A DNA stretch of 55,847 nt, taken from the NCBI RefSeq assembly GCF_009695775.1, contig NZ_VUNG01000026.1, positions 1 through 55,847 on the forward strand, given 5' to 3'. The DNA comes from Hallella mizrahii. Its GTDB lineage: Bacteria; Bacteroidota; Bacteroidia; Bacteroidales; Bacteroidaceae. Positions 8,523-17,222 of the stretch are shown here, one piece after another. The position numbers and the translations under genes are program-made. Under the pieces are notes generated by a model. That model did no database searches. It worked only from the letters and a program-made list of their open reading frames with translations, and was not told the DNA's origin. The number at the start of each line of letters is the position of its first letter. Within the stretch, counting starts at the first letter, position 1.

Positions 8523-8851
8523 AATGGTTTTGTTTTTGTTATCTTGCAACCGCCGGGTTGACATTATCATCGGCTGAGTTGATGTGCATACTGCTTTCCA
8601 AGTGCATTCCTCATTTGTCAATGATGAAGTCTGCCATTTCGTTGTTTTGTTGGCTTACTGCAAAAATAGCAATTCTATGATAATTGGCCACTGGGTAATC
8701 GTCCGCTTTTTCGGTAATCGCGTACAAAAGAATCTTTGTGGTCTTGTCTGAGCAAGAAAAATGAAGTGTAAACTAAGTTAGGAATAACAAACGAAACTGT
8801 CAACCAAAATCAGTACACAACACTTTTTTAATTTTCAAGCTTGGAAAAGCT

Positions 8852-8893
8852 CATTTCCTACGTAGGAAAAGAGCTTTCTCTGCGTAGGAAATG
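8852..8893. repeat. Three-armed palindrome, competing hairpins
   Basis: CATTTCCTACG (8852-8862) is complementary to the adjoining arm CGTAGGAAA (8861-8869) and also to CGTAGGAAATG (8883-8893). Only one pairing can form at a time. The element is intergenic. Confidence 0.7.
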
Positions 8894-8927
8894 ATCTTTT
8901 TCTATAGGATTACAACATTGAAACCAC

Positions 8928-8970
8928 CATGACGGGGACATCATAACGCCATGAAGGGGACATCATAACA
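8928..8970. repeat. Tandem repeat of about 21 bases, two copies
   Basis: The copies at 8928-8948 and 8949-8970 share CATGA, then C or A, then GGGGACATCATAAC. They differ at very few positions. Only two units exist, so this is not a CRISPR array. Confidence 0.75.
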
Positions 8971-9090
8971 ACGTGCTTGTACCATGAAAGCAGTATTGTC
9001 TCACCACGAAACAACACGAATGCTTCTGCCCCTTATTCCTTATTTCCTAACCTTATTTGTTTTTTGCCTATGGTTCCTTGCGGTTGTGTG

Positions 9091-9120
9091 CTTGTGTTTG
9101 GCATAATCTTTGTAACTTTG
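9091..9120 (+). promoter_or_regulatory. Likely promoter of the DUF3737 operon
   Basis: The -7 box TAACTTTG (9113-9120) fits TAnnTTTG exactly. The -33 box is imperfect, CTTG at 9091-9094, with 18 bases between. It lies 48 bases before the ATG. Confidence 0.5.
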
Positions 9121-9167
9121 TAAGCGATAACACATATACGCAAACAACCCCTGAGATTTAGAAGTTT

Positions 9168-10019
9168 ATGGATAGAATACACGATTTGAGTTTCGGTGGT
9201 GAGCGTCCGTTGTTCGGTGCTCACGACACTGTACTGGAGAATATAACCATCACCGACGGTGAGTCGGGCATCAAGTGCTGCCACGATCTGGAGTGTCACG
9301 ACAGCAAGTTCTATGGCAAGTATCCCTGGTGGCATGTCGACCGCAGTCTCATCACCAGTTGCTACTTCGCGCCAGAGAGCCGCTCTGCCATCTGGTACAG
9401 CAACGACATGACGATGAAGGACTGCGTCATCGACGGCCCGAAGTTCTTCCGCGAGATGCACAACCTGGAACTGGAGAATGTCACCATCAACGATGCCGAC
9501 GAGACATTCTGGCGCGTGGACGGGCTGAAGGTCAAGAACGTCACCCTGCATCAGGGCACCTATCCTTTCATGTTCTGCAAGAATGTCTATGTCGACGGTC
9601 TGACTTCCGACGCTAAGTACGTCTTCCAGTATTGCGAGAACGTGGAGGTGCACAATGCCAAGATCACCACGAAGGATAGCTTCTGGGAGTGCAACAATGT
9701 CACGGTCTACGACTCGGAGCTCGACGGCGAGTACCTGGCCTGGCACAGCAAGAACATCAAGTTGGTGCGGTGCCATATCAGTGGCGAGCAACCGCTGTGC
9801 TATATGGATCATGTCACCTTGGTGGACTGCACCTTCGACAAGGCCTGCGACCGTGCCTTTGAGGACTGCTCCAATATCGATGCCGACATCAAGGGCGCGA
9901 TCACCAATGTGAAGAATCCCATCTCCGGACGCATCGTTGCTGACGATATCGGCAGCGTGACCTACAACGAGTTTGCGAAAGGACACGAGTGTGAAATCTG
10001 CAAAAGAGAGAACAAATAA
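9168..10019 (+). CDS. DUF3737 family right-handed beta-helix-like protein
   Basis: This 283-residue cytoplasmic protein has no signal peptide. It matches the DUF3737 family: it opens MDRIHDLSFGGERPLFGAHD, and short repeated rungs follow throughout (LENITITDGESGIKCCHDLE, MKDCVIDGPKFFREMHNLEL, LELENVTINDADETFWRV and so on), spaced by about 20 residues like the turns of a beta-helix. It contains many Cys and Trp residues in the rungs. Beta-helix proteins often bind or cut carbohydrates, but no activity is established here and the absence of a signal peptide argues against an extracellular role. It is the first gene of an operon with a PatB-like lyase (6-base gap) and a nitroreductase. In my recollection this protein commonly adjoins such enzymes in Bacteroidales and Firmicutes. 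Confidence 0.85.
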   Translation: MDRIHDLSFGGERPLFGAHDTVLENITITDGESGIKCCHDLECHDSKFYGKYPWWHVDRSLITSCYFAPESRSAIWYSNDMTMKDCVIDGPKFFREMHNLELENVTINDADETFWRVDGLKVKNVTLHQGTYPFMFCKNVYVDGLTSDAKYVFQYCENVEVHNAKITTKDSFWECNNVTVYDSELDGEYLAWHSKNIKLVRCHISGEQPLCYMDHVTLVDCTFDKACDRAFEDCSNIDADIKGAITNVKNPISGRIVADDIGSVTYNEFAKGHECEICKRENK

Positions 10020-10025
10020 CACAGT

Positions 10026-11216
10026 ATGAAATACGATTTCGACAAGGTAGTGCCGCGCCGTGGCACCAACAGCTATAAGTGGGACTTGGTGAAGCAGGAC
10101 GATGTCATTCCGTTGTGGGTGGCTGACATGGACTTTGCCGTGGCACCGCCGATACAAGAAGCCCTGCGCAAACGCATGGAGCATCCTGTGTTTGGTTACA
10201 CACTTGTGCCCGACAGCTATTACGAGGCAGTCATCAACTGGTTTGGCCGTCGCCACAACTGGCACATCGAGAAAGACTGGATTCTCTACACTTCCGGTGT
10301 GGTGCCGGCCGTGAGCTGTGCCATCAAGGCGTTTACGCTGCCGGGCGAGAAAGTGCTGTTGCAGACACCGGCCTACAACTGCTTCTTCTCTTCCATCCGC
10401 AACCAGGGCTGTGAGGTGCTTGAGAATGAGCTTGTGCGGGAAGGCGACACCTATCGTATCAATTTCGAAGACTTTGAGCGCAAATGTGCCGACGAGAAGA
10501 CGACGGTGTTCCTGCTCTGCAATCCTCATAACCCTTGTGGCCGCGTATGGACCAAAGAAGAGCTGCAGCGCATGGCTGACATCTGCCGCAAGCATCACGT
10601 CAGGGTCATCAGTGACGAGATCCATTGCGAGATCATCATGCCGGGCTATCACTTCACACCCTTTGCTCTGGTGGACCAGGATAACAGCGTGACGCTCAAC
10701 TCGCCTTCGAAGAACTTCAACATCGCGGGTTTGCAGATCGCCAATGTCATCTGCAAGAACGACGAGTGGCGGCGGCGCATCGACCGTGTCATTAATATAT
10801 ATGAGGTATGTGACGTCAATCCCTTTGGTGTCATTGCCCTTCAGGCTGCCTACAACGAGTGCGGCGACTGGATCGACGAGATGAACCAGTATGTGTGGGA
10901 CAACTATCAGTATCTCAAGCGTTTTGTGCTGGATGAACTGCCTCAGGTACAGGTCATCCGCATGGAAGGCACTTATCTGGCATGGCTCGACATCATGTGC
11001 TATGAGCTCTCGTCCGACGAGGCTACCCAGCAGTTGTTGCACGATGGCCGTGTCTTTGTCAGCAGCGGCACGCTCTACGGCAAGAAAGCCGGTGAGGGCT
11101 ATCTGCGGCTCAACTTGGCTTGTCCGCGCGAGACACTCAAGCAGGGGCTCGTGCGTCTGGGCCGTGTGTTAGGTCAGTATGCCAGCGATGACCATGAGTA
11201 TGGATGTCCAATGTAA
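10026..11216 (+). CDS. patB: PatB/MalY-family pyridoxal-phosphate C-S lyase (aminotransferase fold)
   Basis: This 396-residue fold-type I PLP enzyme resembles cystathionine beta-lyase PatB/MalY. Recognisable are the PatB start YDFDKVVPRRGTNSYKWD, the PLP contacts in CNPHNPCGR (Asn166) and SDEIHCE (Asp197), and the Schiff-base lysine in NSPSKNFNIAGL (Lys229). The C-terminal arginine region reads YLRLNLACPR. PatB enzymes release ammonia, pyruvate and a thiol from cystathionine or other cysteine conjugates. The gene lies 6 bases after the DUF3737 gene and 19 before the nitroreductase. An aminotransferase role cannot be excluded from the sequence. Confidence 0.88.
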   Translation: MKYDFDKVVPRRGTNSYKWDLVKQDDVIPLWVADMDFAVAPPIQEALRKRMEHPVFGYTLVPDSYYEAVINWFGRRHNWHIEKDWILYTSGVVPAVSCAIKAFTLPGEKVLLQTPAYNCFFSSIRNQGCEVLENELVREGDTYRINFEDFERKCADEKTTVFLLCNPHNPCGRVWTKEELQRMADICRKHHVRVISDEIHCEIIMPGYHFTPFALVDQDNSVTLNSPSKNFNIAGLQIANVICKNDEWRRRIDRVINIYEVCDVNPFGVIALQAAYNECGDWIDEMNQYVWDNYQYLKRFVLDELPQVQVIRMEGTYLAWLDIMCYELSSDEATQQLLHDGRVFVSSGTLYGKKAGEGYLRLNLACPRETLKQGLVRLGRVLGQYASDDHEYGCPM

Positions 11217-11235
11217 AAAGTAAACAGATACAGAT

Positions 11236-11757
11236 ATGAACGAAGTATTGCAAGCTATCAAGGAGAGAAGGAGCATCCGTCGGTTCAAGGCTGAGCAGGT
11301 CAAGGATGAGGAGCTGAACACTGTGTTGGAGGCCGGTACTTGGGCTCCAACGGGGCATGGCAGTCAGGATCCTTGGATTGTGGCCGTGCAGAATCCAGAG
11401 CAACGTGCCACACTGTCAAAGGCCAATGCCGAGATCATGGGCACGACGAGCGACCCCTTCTATGGTGCGCCCACGCAGGTCTATGTCTTTGCTTCCAGAG
11501 ACAATGATAACAATGTCAAGGATGGCAGTCTGGTGTTGGGCACGATGATGCTCGCCGCCCATTCCATCGGATTGGGATCGTGCTGGATCAATCGTGTGGA
11601 CAAAATGTCAGAGCGCGACGATGTGAAAGCATTGATGAAAGCGTGGGGACTGCCCGACGGACTCGTCGGTGTCGGTTCGCTGGCTCTTGGCTATCCCTCA
11701 GCGGCACCGCATCCCGGAAAGCCACGCAAGGAAGGATATAGCAGGGTGATCAAGTGA
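11236..11757 (+). CDS. Nitroreductase family flavoprotein
   Basis: This 173-residue protein is of the FMN-dependent nitroreductase family. It has the N-terminal FMN phosphate-binding motif IKERRSIRRFKAEQV (residues about 8-22), the middle segment AGTWAPTGHGSQDPW, and the C-terminal LALGYPSAAPHPGKPRK. It probably works as a dimer with NAD(P)H. The natural substrate is unknown. It is the last gene of the DUF3737 operon and is followed by a strong terminator. The pairing with a C-S lyase suggests a shared detoxification or sulfur-metabolism role; this is inference. Confidence 0.88.
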   Translation: MNEVLQAIKERRSIRRFKAEQVKDEELNTVLEAGTWAPTGHGSQDPWIVAVQNPEQRATLSKANAEIMGTTSDPFYGAPTQVYVFASRDNDNNVKDGSLVLGTMMLAAHSIGLGSCWINRVDKMSERDDVKALMKAWGLPDGLVGVGSLALGYPSAAPHPGKPRKEGYSRVIK

Positions 11758-11817
11758 TAGCTCTGTTATAAGGTCTTATCATAGAAGAAAGAAGGCAAAA
11801 TGACCTTCGGAGATATA

Positions 11818-11859
11818 ACAACAAAAAAGCCCGCTCAATCGAGTGGGCTTTTTTGTTGT
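11818..11859. terminator. Bidirectional intrinsic terminator
   Basis: A stem of about 19 base pairs, with one G-T pair, joins 11818-11836 and 11841-11859 around the loop AATC. It has an A-run on the 5' arm and a T-run on the 3' arm. It can terminate both the nitroreductase operon (plus) and waaA (minus), which converge here. Confidence 0.9.
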
Positions 11860-11956
11860 ATGGCGTCTCTTTTATTACTTACGAAAGAGGACAGGGGCTG
11901 GCTTCCTTTTGCGAATGCCTTTTCAACCTAAAGGACGACATGCCCTTTTTTGAGGG

Positions 11957-13228
11957 TCAGCATTCCTTTCTTACGGAATCCAGGATCTTGTCAGTCGCTC
12001 CGCATTGATTGTTGACATAGCTTGCCGAGCTGTTTCCGGCGCGTGCGATGTCCTCGGGATGCTCGGTAAACACTTGCATGATTCGGCAGAAGTCTCCATC
12101 GTTGTGGATCTCCAGTCCTCCTCCGCATTGCAGCAGTCCCTGCGCCTCGGCGAAATGCTTGTTGTTGGGACCGAAGATGACGGGCACTCCCCACACGCCG
12201 GCTTCCAGCGTGTTGTGGATGCCGACACCGAAGCCGCCGCCCACATAGGCCACGGAACCATAGCGGTAGATGCTGCTGAGCAATCCGAAGCAGTCGATGA
12301 TCAGCACGTTGGCATTGGCGACATTCTCCAGTGTCGCCTCGGTGTATCGCACGACCTTGCCTTCTGTCTTGGAGATGATCTGCTTGAGATGATCCTCACC
12401 GATGACGTGTGGCGCGATGATCATCTTCCAGTCTTTGTGCTGATTGAAGTATGGGATAAAGATGTCCTCGTCGGGTGGCCATGACGAGCCGGCGACGAAG
12501 ACCATCGGCAACTGCCCTGAAGTGTCATCCTCTTTCTGCCATTCCAGCGAAGGCACGCCATGAACAAACGCCTCCACGATGGGCAACTCCTTGGCAGCCT
12601 CCTTGATCTCCAGCACGCGGTCGAAGCGGGTGTCGCCCACCACCTCCACGTCGGTGATGCCGATGTTGGCGAGCAGACGCTTACTCTCCTCGTTTTGGAC
12701 AAAGAAGCGGGTGAAGCATTTCAGCACGTTGGCATAGTTGCGGCCATACCAGCGGAAGAAGATCTGGTCGGGGCGGAAGATGCTCGACACACTGTAGGTC
12801 GGCACGCCGCGGTGGCGGAGTATGTGGAGATAGTTATACCAGAACTCATACTTGATGAAGAACGCCATCACCGGTCTCACCGTGCGCAGAAAGCGCCGTG
12901 CGTTGCGGATCGTGTCAAGCGGGAGATAGCAAATGATGTCGGCTCCTTGATAGTTTTTGCGCACCTCGTAGCCTGAAGGCGAGAAGAAGGTGAGCAGGAT
13001 CTTGTACTCGGGATGCTCCTTGCGGATGCGCTCCATCAGCGGGCGTCCCTGCTCGAACTCTCCAAGAGAGGCGGCATGAACCCAAATGTATTTGGCATTG
13101 GGATCTACCTGCTTGCGGAGGATGTCGAGGGCTTGGTTCTCCCCCCGCCACATCTTTCTCACCTTTTTGTTGAAGAGACTGGCGATGACCACTCCCAAGA
13201 GGTAGACATAAATAGCAAACTGATACAT
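11957..13228 (-). CDS. waaA: 3-deoxy-D-manno-octulosonic acid transferase
   Basis: This 423-residue GT30 enzyme transfers Kdo from CMP-Kdo to the lipid A precursor at the cytoplasmic face of the inner membrane. An N-terminal membrane anchor is seen at residues 2-20 (YQFAIYVYLLGVVIASLF). The catalytic glutamate is Glu57 in WVHAASLGEFEQGRP. Further family blocks are FIKYEFWYNYL and, in the C-terminal domain, YVGGGFGVGIHNTLEAGVWG and FGPNNKHFAEA, which bind the nucleotide sugar. Length is typical. It lies 36 bases downstream of gltX and is probably cotranscribed with it. Confidence 0.95.
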   Translation of the reverse strand: MYQFAIYVYLLGVVIASLFNKKVRKMWRGENQALDILRKQVDPNAKYIWVHAASLGEFEQGRPLMERIRKEHPEYKILLTFFSPSGYEVRKNYQGADIICYLPLDTIRNARRFLRTVRPVMAFFIKYEFWYNYLHILRHRGVPTYSVSSIFRPDQIFFRWYGRNYANVLKCFTRFFVQNEESKRLLANIGITDVEVVGDTRFDRVLEIKEAAKELPIVEAFVHGVPSLEWQKEDDTSGQLPMVFVAGSSWPPDEDIFIPYFNQHKDWKMIIAPHVIGEDHLKQIISKTEGKVVRYTEATLENVANANVLIIDCFGLLSSIYRYGSVAYVGGGFGVGIHNTLEAGVWGVPVIFGPNNKHFAEAQGLLQCGGGLEIHNDGDFCRIMQVFTEHPEDIARAGNSSASYVNNQCGATDKILDSVRKEC

Positions 13229-13264
13229 AAATGGTGGTTTGACGCGTTCGTCTGGGACGCTAAC

Positions 13265-14797
13265 TTATTTCTGGTATTCGGGTGAAAGCGTGGCAATGGC
13301 TTTCCGCAGCCGCTTGATGGTCTCCTCTTTGCCGAGGAATGCCGAGATGTCGAACATGCCGGGACCTTTGCCGATACCTACGAGAGCCAGACGGAAAGCG
13401 TTCATCACGTCGCCCATCTTGTAACCTTTGTCTGCAATCCATTTCTCTACGACGGGCTCCTGGCCTTCGACCGAGAAGTCGTCGATGCCCTCAAGAACGT
13501 CGATGAGCTCACTCATCTGCTGGGCAGAGAATTCTTTCCAGCGTTTGCGTACTGTCTTCTCGTCGTATTCCGTCGGAGCGATGAAGAAGAATGAGCACAG
13601 AGGCCACAGTTCCTTGACGAAGCTCACACGGTCCTTCATCATGTGCACGACGAGTCTGATCCGTTCAAAACTCTCATCCACGCCATTGTTGGCAACGATC
13701 GGCGCAAAGAGACGCGCGATCTCATCGTCGCTCTTGCGCAGGATATACTCATGGTTGAACCAAATACCTTTCTGATAGTCGAATTTGGCACCGCTCTTTG
13801 AGCATTTCGTGATGTCGAAAGCCTTTACAAGCTCGTCGAGAGAGAAGATCTCCTGGTCTGTTCCCGGGTTCCATCCCAGCAGAGCTAAGAAATTGACCAC
13901 AGCTTCGGGGAAGTAACCGCTTTCACGATAGCCCGAGCTGACCTCTCCCGTCTTGGGATCGTGCCATTCCAGCGGGAAGACGGGGAAGCCGAGACGGTCG
14001 CCGTCGCGCTTGCTGAGCTTGCCTTTGCCCTCCGGCTTCAGCAACAGGGGCAGATGGGCGAAGCGGGGCATTGTGTCCTCCCAGCCAAAAGCCTTATAGA
14101 GCAGCACATGGAGCGGTGCGCTCGGCAACCATTCCTCACCACGGATGACGTGGGTGATCTCCATCAGGTGGTCATCGACGATGTTGGCCAAATGATAGGT
14201 AGGCAGCTCGTCGGCACTCTTGTAGAGCACCTTGTCGTCGAGGATGTCGCTCTTGACACACACGTCGCCGCGGATCATGTCGTTGACATGGATCTCCTGG
14301 CCCGGCTCCACCTTGAAGCGTACGGTATACTGCACACCGTCGTCGATGAGCTTTCGCCATTGCTCTTCGGGCAGAGTCAGCGAGTTGCGCATCTGCATGC
14401 GTGTGGTAGCGTCGTATTGGAAGTTCTTCACCTCGGCGCGCTTTGCCTCCAGCTCTTCGGGTGTGTCGAAGGCATAGTAAGCCTTGCCGGCCTCAAGCAG
14501 TTGGTCGACGTATTTCTTGTAGATGTCGCGGCGCTCGCTCTGACGGTAGGGACCGTGGCTTCCACCGAAGCTGACGCCTTCGTCAAACTTGATTCCGAGC
14601 CATCTGAACGCTTTCAGGATGTATTCCTCGGCACCGGGAACAAAACGGTGTGAATCCGTGTCCTCAATGCGGAATACCAGCTCGCCGCCATGCTGACGGG
14701 CAAAAAGATAGTTATAAAGAGCGGTGCGCACGCCGCCGATGTGTAAAGGTCCGGTTGGACTGGGTGCGAAACGCACCCTTACTTTTCTTTCAGACAT
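13265..14797 (-). CDS. gltX: Glutamyl-tRNA synthetase
   Basis: This 510-residue class I synthetase charges tRNA-Glu. The HIGH motif is in [20 protein letters not shown] (residues about 10-29) and the KMSKS motif is KLSKRDG near residue 260. [10 protein letters not shown] and the C-terminal helical anticodon-binding domain are present. Length fits the family. It heads a two-gene unit with waaA. A -7-like box, TACTTTTG on the minus strand (14827-14820), lies 23 bases before the start, without a good -33 partner. Confidence 0.96.
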   Translation of the reverse strand: MSERKVRVRFAPSPTGPLHIGGVRTALYNYLFARQHGGELVFRIEDTDSHRFVPGAEEYILKAFRWLGIKFDEGVSFGGSHGPYRQSERRDIYKKYVDQLLEAGKAYYAFDTPEELEAKRAEVKNFQYDATTRMQMRNSLTLPEEQWRKLIDDGVQYTVRFKVEPGQEIHVNDMIRGDVCVKSDILDDKVLYKSADELPTYHLANIVDDHLMEITHVIRGEEWLPSAPLHVLLYKAFGWEDTMPRFAHLPLLLKPEGKGKLSKRDGDRLGFPVFPLEWHDPKTGEVSSGYRESGYFPEAVVNFLALLGWNPGTDQEIFSLDELVKAFDITKCSKSGAKFDYQKGIWFNHEYILRKSDDEIARLFAPIVANNGVDESFERIRLVVHMMKDRVSFVKELWPLCSFFFIAPTEYDEKTVRKRWKEFSAQQMSELIDVLEGIDDFSVEGQEPVVEKWIADKGYKMGDVMNAFRLALVGIGKGPGMFDISAFLGKEETIKRLRKAIATLSPEYQK

Positions 14798-14916
14798 GCC
14801 TATGAAATATTATTTTTTGCAAAAGTAATACTTTTTTTCGGGTTTGACGTATTTTTTTAGTATTTTCGCAGTGTGAATAGGAATATTACGTTTGCACATC
14901 AGATTATTACGAGCTT

Positions 14917-16992
14917 ATGAGCATCATAGAACAGTTTCACCGCAACGAGGAGCATCGTTGGCGCAACGTCGGTCTGAGGTTGTTGCTGGTGTTGGCAACC
15001 ACCGTGCTGATCGTGTGGTTCATGCCCCGCAATGAAGCCCAGCAGTTCCAATATGAGATTGGGGAGCCATGGCATTATGGCACGATCATCGCAAAATACG
15101 ATTTCCCTATCTATAAGACGGATGAGGCTTTGCAACAGGAACGTGACTCCCTGCTGAGCATGTTCCAGCCTTATTTCGACTACGACGACCAGGTAGAGAG
15201 CCAGGCGGTTGGCAAGTTCCGTTCCGACTTTGCCAAGGGCATGCCAGATCTGCCCGCCAACTTTGAACGTATCATCGTCGACCGTCTCCACCGTCTCTAT
15301 CAGGCGGGCATCATGAGCACGCCCGACTACAACGCCCTGCATGGCGACACGACGCGGCTCATCCGGGTCATTTTCGGCAAGAATGCCGAAAGCGTGCAGA
15401 CGGGATGCATCTATTCCACCAAGTCAGCCTACGAGCAGCTGCTCAGCGATGAGGAACTGAGCAAGGAACGCCCGGCTTTGCAGCGGTTGAACCTCAACAA
15501 CTATATTGAGCCTAACCTCATCTACGACCGTGCCCACTCACAGACAGCGCGCAACGATCTGCTGAGCAGCATCTCACCTGCCAGTGGCATGATGATGGCC
15601 GGACAGAAAGTCATCGGCGTGGGAGATATGGTCAATGAGTACAACTATCGGGTACTCAATTCGTTCCAGCGTGAGCTACAGCGTCGGAATGCCTCGAAGA
15701 GCCAGCTCACGCAGCACTTGGCCGGGGGCACGATCTATGTGTTCACCCTCGTGTTGCTCTTCACGATCTATTTGGCCATGTTCCGCAAGGACTATTTCGA
15801 GAAGCCCCGCAGCATAGCCATGCTCTATCTGCTGATCACCATCTTCCCCATATTTGTGTCGTTGATGATGGTACACAGCTATTTCAGTTTCAGTGTCTAT
15901 GTGCTGCCGTTTGCCTTTGTGCCTATTTTTGCGCGTGTGTTTATGGACTCCCGCACGGCGTTCATTACCCATGTGACGATGGTGCTCATCTGTGCTGCCG
16001 TGCTGAGGATGCAATACGAGTTCATCGTCATCCAGACGGTGGCTGGATTGGTGGCCATCTATTCACTGCGCGAGATGACCTCGCGTGCTCAGGTGTTCAA
16101 GACCGCCGTGATGGTCTTTGTTGCTACCTGCCTCATCCACTTTGCCTTGCAGCTCATGCAGAGCGGGGCTGTCTTTGAGCCCGACACGCGCATGTATTAC
16201 CACTTCTTCATCAATGGCGTACTGCTCTTGTTGGCATACCCGCTGATGTATCTCGTGGAAAAGCTCTTCGGCTTCACCTCTACCATCACGCTCATCGAGC
16301 TCAGCAACACCAACCGCGGACTGCTGCGTATGCTCAGTGAGGTGGCTCCCGGCACCTTCCAGCATTCCATCATCGTCGGTAATCTCGCTTCCGAGATAGC
16401 CAATAAGATCGGAGCCAACAGCACGCTCGTACGTACCGGTGCTCTCTATCACGATATTGGAAAGATGGCCAATCCCGCGTTCTTCACTGAAAATCAGCAA
16501 GGAGGTATCAACCCACACGACAACCTCACGGAGAAAGAGAGTGCCAAGATTATCATCGGACATGTCACAAACGGCGTGAAACTCGCCGAGGAAGCCAATC
16601 TGCCGGTGTTTATACGTGACTTCATCCTGACGCACCACGGCCGTGGACTGACGAAGTATTTCTATATCAAGTACCAAAACGAGCATCCCGACGAGATTGT
16701 CGACAAGGAGGCTTTCACCTATCCCGGACCGAATCCCTATACCCGCGAGCAGGCTATTCTGATGATGGCAGACGCCTGCGAGGCGGCCTCGCACTCGCTC
16801 AAGGAGTATACGGAAGAGAACATCAGTGAACTCGTCAACAAGATGGTGGATGGACAGGTGGCCGCCGGATTCTTCAAGGAGTGCCGTATCACGTTCTACG
16901 ATATCGCCATTGCCAAGCAAGTGCTCATCGACCGTCTGAAGGCTATTTATCACACACGCATCCAATATCCCAAACTCAAGGAAGAGAAGTAA
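14917..16992 (+). CDS. 7TM-HD family phosphodiesterase (PgpH-like)
   Basis: This 691-residue membrane protein has the 7TMR-HDED architecture. A first membrane helix lies near residues 15-38, a large extracytoplasmic domain at about 40-275, a block of about seven helices between 275 and 455, and a cytoplasmic HD domain. The metal ligands are visible: His483 in FQHSIIVGNLA, His512-Asp513 in LYHDIGKMANP, and later LTHHGRG and MMADACEAASHSL. In Listeria and others PgpH hydrolyses cyclic di-AMP. The same role is likely here but not proven, and no cyclase is in the window. The gene is divergent from gltX and monocistronic. Confidence 0.9.
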   Translation: MSIIEQFHRNEEHRWRNVGLRLLLVLATTVLIVWFMPRNEAQQFQYEIGEPWHYGTIIAKYDFPIYKTDEALQQERDSLLSMFQPYFDYDDQVESQAVGKFRSDFAKGMPDLPANFERIIVDRLHRLYQAGIMSTPDYNALHGDTTRLIRVIFGKNAESVQTGCIYSTKSAYEQLLSDEELSKERPALQRLNLNNYIEPNLIYDRAHSQTARNDLLSSISPASGMMMAGQKVIGVGDMVNEYNYRVLNSFQRELQRRNASKSQLTQHLAGGTIYVFTLVLLFTIYLAMFRKDYFEKPRSIAMLYLLITIFPIFVSLMMVHSYFSFSVYVLPFAFVPIFARVFMDSRTAFITHVTMVLICAAVLRMQYEFIVIQTVAGLVAIYSLREMTSRAQVFKTAVMVFVATCLIHFALQLMQSGAVFEPDTRMYYHFFINGVLLLLAYPLMYLVEKLFGFTSTITLIELSNTNRGLLRMLSEVAPGTFQHSIIVGNLASEIANKIGANSTLVRTGALYHDIGKMANPAFFTENQQGGINPHDNLTEKESAKIIIGHVTNGVKLAEEANLPVFIRDFILTHHGRGLTKYFYIKYQNEHPDEIVDKEAFTYPGPNPYTREQAILMMADACEAASHSLKEYTEENISELVNKMVDGQVAAGFFKECRITFYDIAIAKQVLIDRLKAIYHTRIQYPKLKEEK

Positions 16993-17159
16993 AATATTCG
17001 ATTAACTTGCTCTTGTTAAAATCTTTTTCCAACGATCATTGATGACCGCTGGGGGGATCTTTATTGCCATTTGTTAGTCCTTTATATAATATGGTATTGT
17101 TGTCGTGATATGGTGCGTATTGTTAAAGAAACGCAATACAAGCTGAAATATCAACAACA

Positions 17160-17193
17160 TTTGTAGAACTATCGAACAATATTACTACCTTTG
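17160..17193 (+). promoter_or_regulatory. Promoter of the OmpP1/FadL-type gene
   Basis: The -7 box TACCTTTG is at 17186-17193 and the -33 box TTTG at 17160-17163, with a 22-base spacer that is slightly longer than usual. It lies 29 bases before the ATG. Confidence 0.6.
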
Positions 17194-17222
17194 CACCACA
17201 ATTCAAAACAACTTTTAGGATA

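Larger units (their letters stand above)
8623..9112. other. Intergenic region with palindromes and a short tandem repeat
   Basis: I see no gene in this stretch between the divergent rhaM and DUF3737 genes. It holds a perfect 16-base palindrome at 8854-8869, an 11-base inverted repeat at 8852-8862 / 8883-8893 that competes with it, a near-identical tandem pair at 8928-8948 / 8949-8970, and the sequence GGTAATCG twice, near 8694 and 8712. The two divergent promoters probably lie at its ends. Confidence 0.6.

Noticed and set aside
8928..8970. CRISPR-like repeat
   Set aside because: Only two adjoining copies with no spacer, and no cas genes in the window.
9033..11042. Very long (669-codon) minus-strand open frame
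   Set aside because: It is opposite the DUF3737 and PatB genes, which have clear family motifs. The open antisense frame is a by-product of codon bias.
14843..14868. Promoter for the 7TM-HD gene (TTTG 14843, TATTTTCG 14861)
   Set aside because: The spacer of 14 bases is far from 19-21 and the -7 box is off consensus, so I do not annotate it.
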